From Sulfurimonas sp. (GTDB lineage: Bacteria; Campylobacterota; Campylobacteria; Campylobacterales; Sulfurimonadaceae), in NCBI GenBank assembly GCA_027019335.1, contig JALUWV010000002.1, forward strand, positions 50,501 to 114,500: a stretch of 64,000 nt of DNA, read 5' to 3'. Shown here piece by piece: positions 8,694-16,982 of the stretch. The notes beneath the pieces are model-generated. The model saw only the letters and a list, made by a program, of their open reading frames with translations, was not told the origin of the DNA and did no database searches. Each line of letters begins with the position of its first letter. The first letter of the stretch is position 1. A program made the translations under genes and the position numbers.

Positions 8694-8947
8694 TGCCAGT
8701 CTTCTAAATCATTATCATTTAAAAGTTCTTCTAAAACTGCTTCATCTTGAAGGTTTCCATGCTGTAAGATTACTTGTTCAATATTTCTTTTCCAAGTCTC
8801 TCTTGATGTGTTATTAACTGGTCTAATCAGTAAACCATTGTCCAATACCTCTAGTTCCAAATTAACATTTTCAAGGTGGGCTTGTTGTATTAAAGGTTTA
8901 GGAATCCGAATCCCTTGAGAATTTCCAATTTTTGTAAGTGTTGTCAT
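8687..8947 (-). CDS. mazE: MazE-type antitoxin (AbrB/SpoVT fold)
   Basis: 86-aa antitoxin. The first ~45 residues form a swapped-hairpin AbrB DNA-binding domain (LTKIGNSQGIRIPKPLI). The acidic C-terminal tail (EAVLEELLNDNDLEDWQW) is the part expected to bind MazF. The ATG at 8947 lies ~13 bases beyond a perfect inverted repeat that covers the -10 box. Confidence 0.93.
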   Translation of the reverse strand: MTTLTKIGNSQGIRIPKPLIQQAHLENVNLELEVLDNGLLIRPVNNTSRETWKRNIEQVILQHGNLQDEAVLEELLNDNDLEDWQW

Positions 8948-8960
8948 AATGAATGCCTTT

Positions 8961-8983
8961 ATGTAATTATATTGTAATTACAT
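8961..8983. promoter_or_regulatory. mazEF operator: perfect 9-bp inverted repeat with -10 box
   Basis: ATGTAATTA, five bases, TAATTACAT: a perfect 9+9 inverted repeat, 23 bp in all. On the minus strand it contains TATAAT. Its position directly before mazE fits autoregulation by MazE/MazEF (inference). Confidence 0.65.
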
Positions 8984-9007
8984 TTATACAATAATTAATC
9001 TTTAGAA

Positions 9008-9979
9008 TTAAATTGAAAAGTTCATCGTTACACAGTGCAAAGAGCCATGTTGGCGAATAAGGATAGAACAATCTATGGGGATAATGTCTCGGTTTGGAAA
9101 TGTTTTTTCAAAAATACTTATTGCCTCTATATCACTCTTTACATTATAAATAGGGACAAGTACCGCCCCATTTACGAAGAGAAAGTTTGCATAAGTTGCA
9201 GGGAGTCTTTCACCTTCAAAAAAAATAGCATCTGTCATAGGAAGTGGGATAAGTTTGAACTGATGGTGTGTCGCAAGTGTTTGTAACTCTTGTTCCATAA
9301 GTTGTAATTCTTTATAATGAGTATCTTTTTTCTCTAAACACTGCACATACATTATAGTGTCTTCACTGATGAAACGTGCGAGGGTGTCTATGTGCGCGTC
9401 TGTGTCATCGCCTAGCAAAAAGCCATGTTCTAAAAAAAGTATCTCTTTGGCAAGAAGAAACTTTTGTAATGCTTCTTCACTCTCTTTTTTACTCAGATGT
9501 GGGTAGCGGTTGTGCATGGTTTGTGTTGTTGTGAGGATATTACCTGCTCCATTACTCTCTACGGCTCCTCCTTCTAAGATAAAATCACAAATGATGGCTT
9601 CAGGGTTTACAAAGGCAGTCATAGCATTGTCTTTTGTAGCTTCAAACTTGTTCCCCCAAGCATTGAAAGTGAAGTTTCGTAACTCTTTTTTTTCATCATT
9701 CCAAAGACTCAAAGCCGAACAATCTCTCGCCCAAGTATCATCACAAAGATACTCTACAAAGTTTAGGTTATGGGTATCTGCGAAATGTTGTTTGACCGCA
9801 TGAACATCGGCACAAATGATTTTGCATGGTTGATATCTTCTCATGGTATTGATGATGTTTACAAAAGTTTCTTCTGCCTCTTTGAGGTAGGGTTGCCAGT
9901 CGGTTTGCGCATGGGGAAAGATAATTTGGGTAAAAGATTGTTCGTAAAATTCAGCGATTAATCCATTTTGTAAGTTCAT
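9008..9979 (-). CDS. aguA: agmatine deiminase
   Basis: Hydrolyses agmatine to N-carbamoylputrescine. Family motifs: DDTWARDCSAL, EGGAVESNGAG, GDDTDAHIDTLARF, and the catalytic Cys in GSLHCVTMNF near the C terminus. The ORF track starts at 10111, but homology begins at MNLQNGLIAEF; I chose ATG 9979 (323 aa) because the longer start would run deep into divergent alr and AAGGA lies 10 bases before this ATG. The partner AguB is at the other end of the window, not adjacent. Peptidyl-arginine deiminase is a related alternative, but length and motifs favour AguA. Confidence 0.92.
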   Translation of the reverse strand: MNLQNGLIAEFYEQSFTQIIFPHAQTDWQPYLKEAEETFVNIINTMRRYQPCKIICADVHAVKQHFADTHNLNFVEYLCDDTWARDCSALSLWNDEKKELRNFTFNAWGNKFEATKDNAMTAFVNPEAIICDFILEGGAVESNGAGNILTTTQTMHNRYPHLSKKESEEALQKFLLAKEILFLEHGFLLGDDTDAHIDTLARFISEDTIMYVQCLEKKDTHYKELQLMEQELQTLATHHQFKLIPLPMTDAIFFEGERLPATYANFLFVNGAVLVPIYNVKSDIEAISIFEKTFPNRDIIPIDCSILIRQHGSLHCVTMNFSI

Positions 9980-9983
9980 AGTG

Positions 9984-9989
9984 TATAAT
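9984..9989 (+). promoter_or_regulatory. -10 box of alr, probable leaderless promoter
   Basis: TATAAT ends five bases before the alr ATG at 9995, and there is no Shine-Dalgarno sequence. A start site ~6-7 bases after the box would fall on the ATG itself. It lies in the 15-base gap between divergent aguA and alr. Confidence 0.5.
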
Positions 9990-9994
9990 TCCTT

Positions 9995-10987
9995 ATGGCT
10001 TCTATAACTCTCAGTAAAAAGAATTTCTTTTACAATCTCGATATTATCTCTAAACTCAGCTATGGAAAAGATAAAGTGGCACTTGTACTCAAAGATAATG
10101 CGTATGGGCATGGACTTTTAGAAGTGGCACAGATGGCACAAGAGTATGGCATTACAAAGGCTGTCGTTCGTACAAATGAAGAGGCAAAGAGTGCCGAGCC
10201 TTATTTTGAGTATATTTTAGTTTTAGGCGATATTCCAAAAGCTCCGAGTGAAAAAATCCTTTATACGATTAACGATATAAAAAGCATTCAAGATTTTCCA
10301 AAAGGGACACGAGTCGAGTTAAAAGTAAACACAGGTATGAACCGTAATGGCATACAAATAAATGAACTTGAGAGTGCCTTTGCTCTCGTACAAACACAAG
10401 GTTTACAACTAGAAGCACTCTTCACCCATCATGCTTGTGCAGATGAGATTGACGGTGTTTATGAAGTACAAAAAGAGATTTTTTCAGAGTTAAAAAGTAA
10501 AATGCCACAATCCTTGCGATTTCACTCTTGTAACTCTGCGGCACTTTTTCGTGAAAAAAGATTTGATGAAGATATGGTGCGTGTAGGAATCGCTGCCTAT
10601 GGATGTTTAGAGATACCCGAGTCTTTGAGCAAGATAAAACTCAAACCGATTCTGAGTCTCTATGCGAAAAAAATTTCTTCAAGAGTTTTACAAAAGGGAG
10701 AAAAAGTTGGCTATGGACTGACATTTGAAGCAGATGAGTTTTGTAGGGTAAGTAACTATGATTTTGGTTATGGGGATGGGTTTATTCGTATGTGTTCGCA
10801 TATACATAGTACACCCGATGGCACAAAAATAGCAGGAAGAATCTCTATGGACAACAGCTCATTTTTGAGTGATAAAGAAGAACTCCTCATCTTTAATGAT
10901 GCAAGAGTGGTTGCTGACTTTGCCAACACGATTAGCTATGAAGTTTTAACCTCTTTAAAATCACACATCCCTCGTAAAATTATCTAA
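9995..10987 (+). CDS. alr: alanine racemase
   Basis: PLP enzyme making D-alanine for peptidoglycan. The Lys carrying PLP is in ALVLKDNAYGHG (~35), and the catalytic Tyr region reads VGYGLTFEADE (~235). The C-terminal domain has AGRISMDNSS. At 330 aa it is slightly short for the family (usually 340-370), with a compact C terminus ending in SHIPRKII. Start ATG 9995 aligns with the family N terminus (ITLSKKNFFYNL). The stop codon overlaps the convergent nlpC-type gene by 3 bases. Confidence 0.95.
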   Translation: MASITLSKKNFFYNLDIISKLSYGKDKVALVLKDNAYGHGLLEVAQMAQEYGITKAVVRTNEEAKSAEPYFEYILVLGDIPKAPSEKILYTINDIKSIQDFPKGTRVELKVNTGMNRNGIQINELESAFALVQTQGLQLEALFTHHACADEIDGVYEVQKEIFSELKSKMPQSLRFHSCNSAALFREKRFDEDMVRVGIAAYGCLEIPESLSKIKLKPILSLYAKKISSRVLQKGEKVGYGLTFEADEFCRVSNYDFGYGDGFIRMCSHIHSTPDGTKIAGRISMDNSSFLSDKEELLIFNDARVVADFANTISYEVLTSLKSHIPRKII

Positions 10988-11490
10988 GGCAATATCCGTC
11001 TTGTTTGCCAGTATTTACTTCTCCAGTAGGGGTTGTTGAGGTTTGATAGTGTGACTCCATGTGATGAAGAAGCATTGATAAAATCTCCATCTTTGAGATA
11101 AATACCAGAGTGGCGAGTGTTGTAACCTGTTCTAAAAAGGAGTAAATCGCCTGTCTTTGCACTATGTTTAGCAACTCTATAGCCTATTTTAGATTGAAGG
11201 AGTGTGGTTCGTGGAACACTCACTCTGAGGGCATTCCAGTAGACTTGTTGGACAAGAGAAGAACAATCAACTCCATATTTACTTGTGCCGCCGTATTTGT
11301 AAGGAGTATGGTTCCATTGTTTGTATTCGTTGTAGAGTGCGGAAAAAACACTTTCTTCTTCAAGTTTGGCAAAAGATTGGTTACTTATAGTTGGTGAAGT
11401 AGATTTTTTGTGAGGATGTGGTTGTGGTGTTTTTGAAGCACAGCCACTTAAAAAGATGAGTAGCCCCACAAAAAGATAAAAAGTTTTCAT
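10984..11490 (-). CDS. NlpC/P60-family cell-wall lipoprotein
   Basis: 168-aa lipoprotein: signal peptide with lipobox LSGC (Cys ~17), a linker, then an NlpC/P60 domain. Catalytic Cys is in YGVDCSSLVQQVY, the first His in RHSGIYL and a third polar position in ASSSHGV. It is expected to cleave peptide stems of peptidoglycan in the periplasm. It lies directly after the gene at 11491 with no gap between stop and start, so it is probably in the rsmG-led operon. Confidence 0.92.
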   Translation of the reverse strand: MKTFYLFVGLLIFLSGCASKTPQPHPHKKSTSPTISNQSFAKLEEESVFSALYNEYKQWNHTPYKYGGTSKYGVDCSSLVQQVYWNALRVSVPRTTLLQSKIGYRVAKHSAKTGDLLLFRTGYNTRHSGIYLKDGDFINASSSHGVTLSNLNNPYWRSKYWQTRRILP

Positions 11491-11883
11491 TTAAGATGTG
11501 ATTTTTATCACTGCATTTGGGTAAATGACTCCATCGACTCCTAATAATGCCATGGCTTCAATCTCATCATCTTTATCTATCTTTACAAGAATTTTGGCAT
11601 CAAAAAGATACTCTTGTGCAAGTTTTTGTGCCATTTGTGCCAATGCTTGTGTGACAATGATGTAGGAAGCATTTAGAGCAGAAGCATAGACAAGCTCTCT
11701 AAGCGTGTGAATGCTTAGAGCAAAGCGAAGTTGATTTTCATTACAATAGTAAATAATGTCTAAATTTTCTTCGCTAAATGGCAAAGTAAGTAGTGAAGCA
11801 GGTGGGGTGTGCTTGATATCATCTACATTTGTAATATGATAAAATGTTTCACTTGGGATAAAACGATGTCCAAAGAGTAGCAT
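11491..11883 (-). CDS. conserved hypothetical protein
   Basis: 130 aa; no family recognised. No signal peptide or membrane helix is visible. The sequence alternates hydrophobic strands and helices (LDIIYYCN, ASYIIVTQALAQMAQKLAQEYLFDAKILVKI, GVDGVIYPNAVIKI), suggesting a small alpha/beta fold. It abuts its neighbours on both sides with no spacing (gene order rsmG, zinc-ribbon protein, this gene, NlpC lipoprotein), so it is clearly translated as part of an operon. Confidence 0.75.
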   Translation of the reverse strand: MLLFGHRFIPSETFYHITNVDDIKHTPPASLLTLPFSEENLDIIYYCNENQLRFALSIHTLRELVYASALNASYIIVTQALAQMAQKLAQEYLFDAKILVKIDKDDEIEAMALLGVDGVIYPNAVIKITS

Positions 11884-12105
11884 TTAGGAAGCCTTGTCTA
11901 CACACTCAGGTGAACAGTAGTATGTGCCACCACTTAAAATAGCTTCTTCTACCTCTACATAAACACCACAAGTCGGACACTCTATGAGTTCATTCACAGG
12001 TTCATTTTTAGACTCATTTTTTTGTGTATGGTTCTTCTTTTGTTTAAAAAAGAGTGTATAAACGATATAGATGACAACACCAACAAGTAACAGTTTAAGT
12101 ATCAT
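11884..12105 (-). CDS. small membrane-anchored zinc-ribbon protein (PP0621-like)
   Basis: 73 aa: one N-terminal membrane helix ([17 protein letters not shown]), a charged Lys/Asn/Glu linker and a C-terminal four-Cys knuckle (CPTC and YCSPEC) that should bind one Zn. The layout matches small PP0621-family proteins often found near housekeeping genes; function unknown. ATG overlaps the rsmG stop by 4 bases. Confidence 0.82.
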   Translation of the reverse strand: MILKLLLVGVVIYIVYTLFFKQKKNHTQKNESKNEPVNELIECPTCGVYVEVEEAILSGGTYYCSPECVDKAS

Positions 12106-12665
12106 AGATTTTCTCCTAGAAGTAGATAGTGCCGATTATCAGTTTCAATCACTTTATGTTGCATTTTTTCTAAAACATCTTCCATCTCATCAAATACTTT
12201 TTCACCCTTGTAAAAAAGAAGTAAAGAGTCTGCATTACGAAAATTTTTACTGAGATTCAAAAGCATTTGGGTGTCTGTAACGGCTCTTGATGTGATTATA
12301 TCATATATCTTACTCGGCATTTGTTCCACTCTTTTTTTGACGACCGTGACATTGTCGAGTTTTAAATCTGCTTTGATAAACTGTAAAAAACTTGCACGTT
12401 TACTGAGCGGTTCAACGAGAGTCACATGCACATTAGGCAATGCAAATGCAAGAATCATCCCTGGAAAACCCGCACCTGTACCGATGTCCATAAGAGAATT
12501 TACTTTTGGTAGAAAGCTTACAGGGAAAACAGCATCAGCGATGAAAGCATCAATAGTTTTTTCATCTTTAGCCCCTGTTAAATTATGGATTTTATTCCAT
12601 TTAAAGAGGTGTTCTTTGTATTTTTGTACTTTATGAGAAAAATCACTTGGTAAGTCTAATTTCAA
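12102..12665 (-). CDS. rsmG: 16S rRNA (guanine527-N7)-methyltransferase RsmG
   Basis: 187-aa SAM-dependent methyltransferase (GidB). Motifs: [12 protein letters not shown] near the N terminus, SAM-binding [10 protein letters not shown] (~62), [14 protein letters not shown], and SRAVTD. It methylates G527 of 16S rRNA. Slightly short compared with other bacterial RsmG (about 200 aa). First gene of a tight four-gene operon, 13 bases after the PAS gene. Confidence 0.96.
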   Translation of the reverse strand: MKLDLPSDFSHKVQKYKEHLFKWNKIHNLTGAKDEKTIDAFIADAVFPVSFLPKVNSLMDIGTGAGFPGMILAFALPNVHVTLVEPLSKRASFLQFIKADLKLDNVTVVKKRVEQMPSKIYDIITSRAVTDTQMLLNLSKNFRNADSLLLFYKGEKVFDEMEDVLEKMQHKVIETDNRHYLLLGENL

Positions 12666-12678
12666 TCTATCCCTTTAC

Positions 12679-13242
12679 TTATGAGAACAGTTTTTTCATG
12701 GCTTTAAAAAAGATTTTAAAGAGTCCATGATTTCCACTCAGTTCATTAATGAGTTCGTCATAGGTCATATGCTTCTCATCTAAATAGCCTCGTAAATATC
12801 TTTCACTTGCTTCCATTCCACCTGTCTTTTCAATCTCTACAAGTTTTTTATAGATGGGAATCATCGCTTCAACAGCTTCTCTAGGAGCTGCCTTTCTAAA
12901 TGCAGTATGGGAAATAATCTCATTTGTAATAGGGTCTACTTTTGGCTCAAATTCTGTAACAACCCAGTAGTAGCTTCCATCTTTAGCAAGGTTTTTGACA
13001 ACTGCCATAATGTTTTGCGCACGGTTAATTCTCTCCCACATCATTTTAAAAACAATTTTTGGCATATCTGGATGTCGGATGAGACTATGGGGTTGTCCAA
13101 TAAGTTCAGCTTCAGAATACCCAGAAATTTCTACAAAATAGTCATTGCCGTATTCTATGATACCTTTTGGGTCTGTTTTAGAGACTATATATCGATTAGG
13201 GCTTAGTATAATTTCATGATTTGTTGGTTCAGGACGATGCAT
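12679..13242 (-). CDS. PAS-domain redox/energy-taxis signalling protein (CetB/Aer-like)
   Basis: 187 aa. The PAS domain (~10-125) has the Aer/CetB signature: VSKTDPKGIIEYGNDYFVEISGYSE and IRHPDMP, plus KDGSYYWV. In Campylobacter CetB and E. coli Aer such PAS domains bind FAD and report redox state to a chemoreceptor. The C-terminal ~60 residues are helical with no membrane span, output or HAMP domain, so it needs a partner. It is divergently transcribed from two CZB genes across a short AT-rich promoter region that holds an inverted repeat. Confidence 0.86.
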   Translation of the reverse strand: MHRPEPTNHEIILSPNRYIVSKTDPKGIIEYGNDYFVEISGYSEAELIGQPHSLIRHPDMPKIVFKMMWERINRAQNIMAVVKNLAKDGSYYWVVTEFEPKVDPITNEIISHTAFRKAAPREAVEAMIPIYKKLVEIEKTGGMEASERYLRGYLDEKHMTYDELINELSGNHGLFKIFFKAMKKLFS

Positions 13243-13276
13243 AAATATAACCTTTAAAATTTAATTTAGCTTATTA

Positions 13277-13305
13277 TATAGTATATTTATTTAATATATA
13301 CTATA
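13277..13305. repeat. 10-bp inverted repeat between divergent PAS and CZB genes
   Basis: TATAGTATAT, nine bases, ATATACTATA, perfect arms. A minus-strand TATAAT (13273-13278) faces the PAS gene and a plus-strand TATAAT overlaps the right arm (13302-13307). It could be a shared operator, though the very AT-rich context weakens the case. Confidence 0.4.
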
Positions 13306-13323
13306 ATTATTTAAATTTTATGA

Positions 13324-13329
13324 TATAAT
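13324..13329 (+). promoter_or_regulatory. extended -10 box of the CZB gene pair
   Basis: TGATATAAT gives a TGN-extended -10 about 30 bases before ATG 13360, which has AAGG as ribosome site. Confidence 0.5.
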
Positions 13330-13359
13330 TTAAATAAATAAATCTAATAAGGTACACAA

Positions 13360-13803
13360 ATGACTAAAGAACAAGCACTTGAAGATGTTGCAAAGGCAAA
13401 ATATGCTCTTGAAGTTCAAATGACAAAACTAGAAGATTTACTGGGTGGTCTGGATGTTCCAAATCCAATCGCAGCCGCAAAAGAAAAATGTGAATTTGGC
13501 AAATGGTTATACTCTGATGATAATCATATGCGAACTATTTTAGGTGAATTGTTTTACCTGCGTTTAGAAGAGTTACACAAACAATGGTTTGTTGAGTATA
13601 TGAAGATATTTGATATGTTTGTTCATGAAGATGAAAAAACCTTCTTCTCTAAACTGTTAAATTCTAGTAGTATTAGTCCACTCGATTTAGATAAAGCAAA
13701 ACTTTATTTTTTAGAATTAGAAGCAACAACAAAAGAGCTACTTGTGAATTTAGAAAAATCTGAACGTAGATTGAGTGCGTTAAATCCATCAAAATTTCAT
13801 TAA
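13360..13803 (+). CDS. CZB-domain protein with incomplete zinc site
   Basis: 147 aa, almost entirely one chemoreceptor zinc-binding (CZB) domain. The core CEFGKWLY holds Cys44, and LEELHKQW holds His73. Compared with its neighbour at 13819, the first His is Leu17 and the fourth ligand (His77 there) is Phe, so only two of the usual 3-His/1-Cys ligands remain. No membrane helix. SD AAGG precedes the ATG. CZB domains normally control chemoreceptors or diguanylate cyclases; this stand-alone version may be a regulatory partner of the PAS protein or of its paralogue. Confidence 0.86.
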   Translation: MTKEQALEDVAKAKYALEVQMTKLEDLLGGLDVPNPIAAAKEKCEFGKWLYSDDNHMRTILGELFYLRLEELHKQWFVEYMKIFDMFVHEDEKTFFSKLLNSSSISPLDLDKAKLYFLELEATTKELLVNLEKSERRLSALNPSKFH

Positions 13804-13818
13804 GGGGAAGAAGATATT

Positions 13819-14265
13819 ATGACACGAGAAAATATACTCAAAGAGATAGAAAATGCACAAAATGCACATAATGACCAAGTCAAGAAGATAGAAGATTTAT
13901 TTAATGGTTATTCCGTTAAAAATCCAACACCAAAAGACAAGAAAGAGTGTGATTTTGGATTATGGCTTTACAATCCGAAGAATAAACTCAAAGCATTAGT
14001 GGGTGAAGAGATGTTTGAAAATGTTGTAAGGTGCCATAATGAATGGCATATTGATTATCATGAGATTTATGAGGCATTTTACAACAAGCCTGAACAGAAT
14101 TTTTTAAAAAAAGTATTGCATCTTCAACAAGAAATGGATCCTGTTACTTTTCAAATGAGTAACTTTTACCATCGGGAAATTATTGTCGCTTCGTGTAAAC
14201 TTGGATGCCATTTAGATGAGTGTAAAAAACGGATTTTAGCACTTGATGCAAGTAAGTTTGACTAG
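13819..14265 (+). CDS. CZB-domain protein with complete zinc site
   Basis: 148-aa paralogue of the preceding gene, aligned end to end. It has all expected ligands: His17 (NAQNAHND), Cys44 in CDFGLWLY, His73 and His77 in CHNEWHIDY. Both proteins end alike (L-A-L-x-x-SKF). It lies 15 bases after the first CZB gene with a GGGGAAG ribosome site. Likely a soluble zinc or oxidant sensor in chemotaxis or c-di-GMP signalling; its effector is not evident. The end overlaps the convergent GGDEF/EAL gene by 4 bases. Confidence 0.87.
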   Translation: MTRENILKEIENAQNAHNDQVKKIEDLFNGYSVKNPTPKDKKECDFGLWLYNPKNKLKALVGEEMFENVVRCHNEWHIDYHEIYEAFYNKPEQNFLKKVLHLQQEMDPVTFQMSNFYHREIIVASCKLGCHLDECKKRILALDASKFD

Positions 14266-16295
14266 TTTTTAAGGAGAACTTCCATCTCTGATGCAGGGAT
14301 AGGTTTTGAAAAAAAATAGCCTTGCATTAAATCACACTCATTTTCTATCATAAAATCTTTCTGTGCTTGTGTCTCGACACCTTCAGCAATAATAGTAAAT
14401 TTGAGACTTTTTGCAAGGGCAATAATGGCCTTTGTAATGGCAATATCCTCTTCATCTTCTGGTAAATCACGAACAAATGATTGGTCGATTTTGAGTTTAT
14501 CGAGTGGGAACTTTTTGAGGTAAGACAAAGAAGAGTAGCCTGTCCCAAAGTCATCTATTGCAATTTGGATACCCATTTGACTGAGTTGTTGGAGTTTTTG
14601 TATGGAGAGTGCTGGATTGTCCATCACTTGCCCTTCAGTAACTTCAAGTTCGAGCCATCTTGCTTGGAAGTTAAACTCTTGCATAGTAGTAAAGAGTATA
14701 TCTATAAAATCCTCTTCATTGAGTTGTTTCATAGCTAAGTTTAAAGATAATGTTCCAGGATTGAGTCCTGCTTTGTACCATGCTGCAAACTGTTGCATTG
14801 CAGAACGCATAACAAGTCTATCTATCTCAATAATAAGCCCGCTCTCCTCCGCTAGAGGAATGAATTTTCCAGGAGAACGAAGCCCCATTAGTGGGTGTAT
14901 CCAGCGTACGAGTGCTTCCATTCCTATAATTTTATCAGTTTGTAAATCGACTTGGGGTTGGTAGTAGACAACAAATTGTTCCTCTTTGATGGCAACACGT
15001 AAGCTTGCATCCATGACAACACGCTCAAAGGCAAACTTTGTCATAGAACTTTTGTAGTACTGAAAGTTATCTCTTCCTTCATCTTTTGCTTTGTACATGG
15101 CAGTATCAGCATATTTTATTAGGGCATCACTTTCATCTGCATCTTTTGGATACATACTAATGCCTATACTTGCAGAAATATAGAGTGCATGATTTTTTAT
15201 CGTAATTGTTTTTCGCATGATAGTGACAATTTTTTCTGCAATCTTGGAAACATCTTCTTGTGTTTTGATGTTTTTGAGAATGACTGTAAACTCATCTCCT
15301 CCTAATCGTGCAATGGTATCTGCTTCTCGAACACATTGGCGAAGTCGTGCAGTGGCTTCTATGAGTACTTGGTCTCCGAGGGCATGACCTAGTGTGTCAT
15401 TGATGGTTTTAAAGTGGTCCAAATCTATGAAAAAGAGTGCAAATTGTGTATTGTTCCTTTTGGCACTATGAATGATTTGCTGGAGTCTATCAAGAAACAA
15501 AGCACGGTTTGGCAAGTTCGTAAGAGTGTCATGATTGGCTTGATGATGGAGGTTCTTTTGTTGTTGTGCTAAAGCAATTTCTGCTGCAACATTCTTTGAA
15601 ATATCTGTATCGAAGATGACATACGCCTCTTTGCCTTTATAGGTAAAAGTATGCATAAAGGCTTGTGCATGATAGAGTGAACCATCTTTCTTTTTATGCA
15701 CAGTTTTGTTGGTGAATTTGTTTGTTTTTCTGAGTTCATTTCGCATATAGGAGGCATTGTCTTGAGAAAGTTTTGGATTGATGTCAAAAATGGTCATGGC
15801 ATAAAACTCCTCTTTTGTGTAGCCGAGTGCATCACAAGCACCTTGATTGACATAAAGATAGGAAAATGTTTCAATATCTACAATGTATATCTCATTTGAA
15901 GAGATTTCAATCAGCTTTGAGAGTTCTTCATTCTCCTTTTTGATGTTGAGTAATTTTGTAATATTTTGTGTGGTTCCTATGATTTTTACTGCTTCATTGG
16001 TCTCATTGTAAAGTGTTTGACCACTGAGTAAAACATCTATAATATCTCCATCTTTGTGAATAATCTGTGCTTGGAGTGTATGAATCTCCTTACTGTTTTG
16101 TATATCTTGTAAAATCTTTTGTGCTTGAGGAATATATATGGGGACAAGTCTTGAGAAGAAAAACTCTAAAGAGGGTGCAATGGAAAAAGGTTCGTACCCA
16201 TAATTAATATAAGTTTGCTTGGACCATGTGATATTTTTTGTAGAGAGGTCTAGTTCCCAACTGCCAATGAGATTGAGAGATTCTAAGATATTCAT
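14262..16295 (-). CDS. PAS-PAS-GGDEF-EAL cyclic-di-GMP protein
   Basis: ~677 aa. Two PAS domains (~5-120 and ~125-240) have no membrane segment, so it is cytoplasmic. GGDEF (~255-415) has an intact RLGGDEF and NLPNRALFLDRL. EAL (~425-670) has GMEALVRW, LEVTEG, DDFGTGYSS, KIDQSF and AEGVET, all catalytic positions present. Both activities look possible, unlike the protein at 2079 with SADEF. The ORF track begins with GTG 16298; ATG 16295 has better spacing (8 bases) from AAGG and is preferred. Confidence 0.95.
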   Translation of the reverse strand: MNILESLNLIGSWELDLSTKNITWSKQTYINYGYEPFSIAPSLEFFFSRLVPIYIPQAQKILQDIQNSKEIHTLQAQIIHKDGDIIDVLLSGQTLYNETNEAVKIIGTTQNITKLLNIKKENEELSKLIEISSNEIYIVDIETFSYLYVNQGACDALGYTKEEFYAMTIFDINPKLSQDNASYMRNELRKTNKFTNKTVHKKKDGSLYHAQAFMHTFTYKGKEAYVIFDTDISKNVAAEIALAQQQKNLHHQANHDTLTNLPNRALFLDRLQQIIHSAKRNNTQFALFFIDLDHFKTINDTLGHALGDQVLIEATARLRQCVREADTIARLGGDEFTVILKNIKTQEDVSKIAEKIVTIMRKTITIKNHALYISASIGISMYPKDADESDALIKYADTAMYKAKDEGRDNFQYYKSSMTKFAFERVVMDASLRVAIKEEQFVVYYQPQVDLQTDKIIGMEALVRWIHPLMGLRSPGKFIPLAEESGLIIEIDRLVMRSAMQQFAAWYKAGLNPGTLSLNLAMKQLNEEDFIDILFTTMQEFNFQARWLELEVTEGQVMDNPALSIQKLQQLSQMGIQIAIDDFGTGYSSLSYLKKFPLDKLKIDQSFVRDLPEDEEDIAITKAIIALAKSLKFTIIAEGVETQAQKDFMIENECDLMQGYFFSKPIPASEMEVLLKN

Positions 16296-16342
16296 CACTT
16301 TAGCCTTACAATTTTTGATTTATTATAGCAAAAATGTGCTAA

Positions 16343-16906
16343 CTAGAGTAAATGTCCCATACCATCGCGTTTGATTGCTAAATAATCTTCATTGAATACA
16401 TTAGATTTGATGATAATAGGGATACGTTCAACGATTTCAACATCATTTATAGAGTTGATTTTAGCAGGATTATTGGTAAGTAGTTTGATACTTCGGATGT
16501 TAAAATGATGTAAAATTGTGGTAACAATCTCATATGTTCTCTCATCTGCACGAAAACCTAGCTGATGGTTTGCTTCGATGGTATTTGCCCCTTTATCTTG
16601 CAGTGCATAGGCATTGATTTTATTTAAAAGACCGATGTTACGCCCCTCTTGTCGGAGGTAAATGACCATGCCATTTGATTCTTGAGCAAGTTTGAGTGCA
16701 TACTCAAGCTGTTCACCACAATCACACTTTAAACTTCCTAAGGCATCTCCGGTAAGACATTCTGAATGGACTCTTACGATAGGGACTGCATCAAGATTTT
16801 CTTTATAGATGACGAGATGCTCTTTTTCACCTTCTTTAAAGGCTTTTACTTTGAAATCACCAAATTTTGAGGGAAGATTGGCGACATTTGATATGCTTAT
16901 ATTCAT
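16343..16906 (-). CDS. ribA: GTP cyclohydrolase II
   Basis: 187 aa; first step of riboflavin synthesis, opening the GTP imidazole ring. Zn ligands: HSECLTGDALGSLKCDCG (three Cys, ~50-65). Catalytic segment YLRQEGRNIGL and substrate loop LLTNNPAKI are intact. Stand-alone RibA without a fused RibB, normal length. Divergent from hemB. A TGN-extended -10 box (minus-strand TATAAT at 16948-16953) lies ~45 bases upstream; the ~40-base leader is too short for an FMN riboswitch. Confidence 0.96.
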   Translation of the reverse strand: MNISISNVANLPSKFGDFKVKAFKEGEKEHLVIYKENLDAVPIVRVHSECLTGDALGSLKCDCGEQLEYALKLAQESNGMVIYLRQEGRNIGLLNKINAYALQDKGANTIEANHQLGFRADERTYEIVTTILHHFNIRSIKLLTNNPAKINSINDVEIVERIPIIIKSNVFNEDYLAIKRDGMGHLL

Positions 16907-16947
16907 TAATTTAATCTTTAAAAGGGTAAAATGTTTTCTTAAAAACG

Positions 16948-16953
16948 ATTATA
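16948..16953 (-). promoter_or_regulatory. extended -10 box of ribA
   Basis: Minus-strand TGATATAAT, a TGN-extended -10 element, 42 bases upstream of the ribA start. Confidence 0.45.
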
Positions 16954-16982
16954 TCAAAATTGCTAGTAAATAAAGGTTAAAA

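Noticed and set aside
9980-10111. Track start of the agmatine deiminase at 10111
   Set aside because: The extra 44 residues have no family similarity and would overlap the divergent alr gene; ATG 9979 has a ribosome site.
12271-12636. 121-aa plus-strand ORF opposite rsmG
   Set aside because: Shadow frame of rsmG; composition and lack of motifs support no gene.
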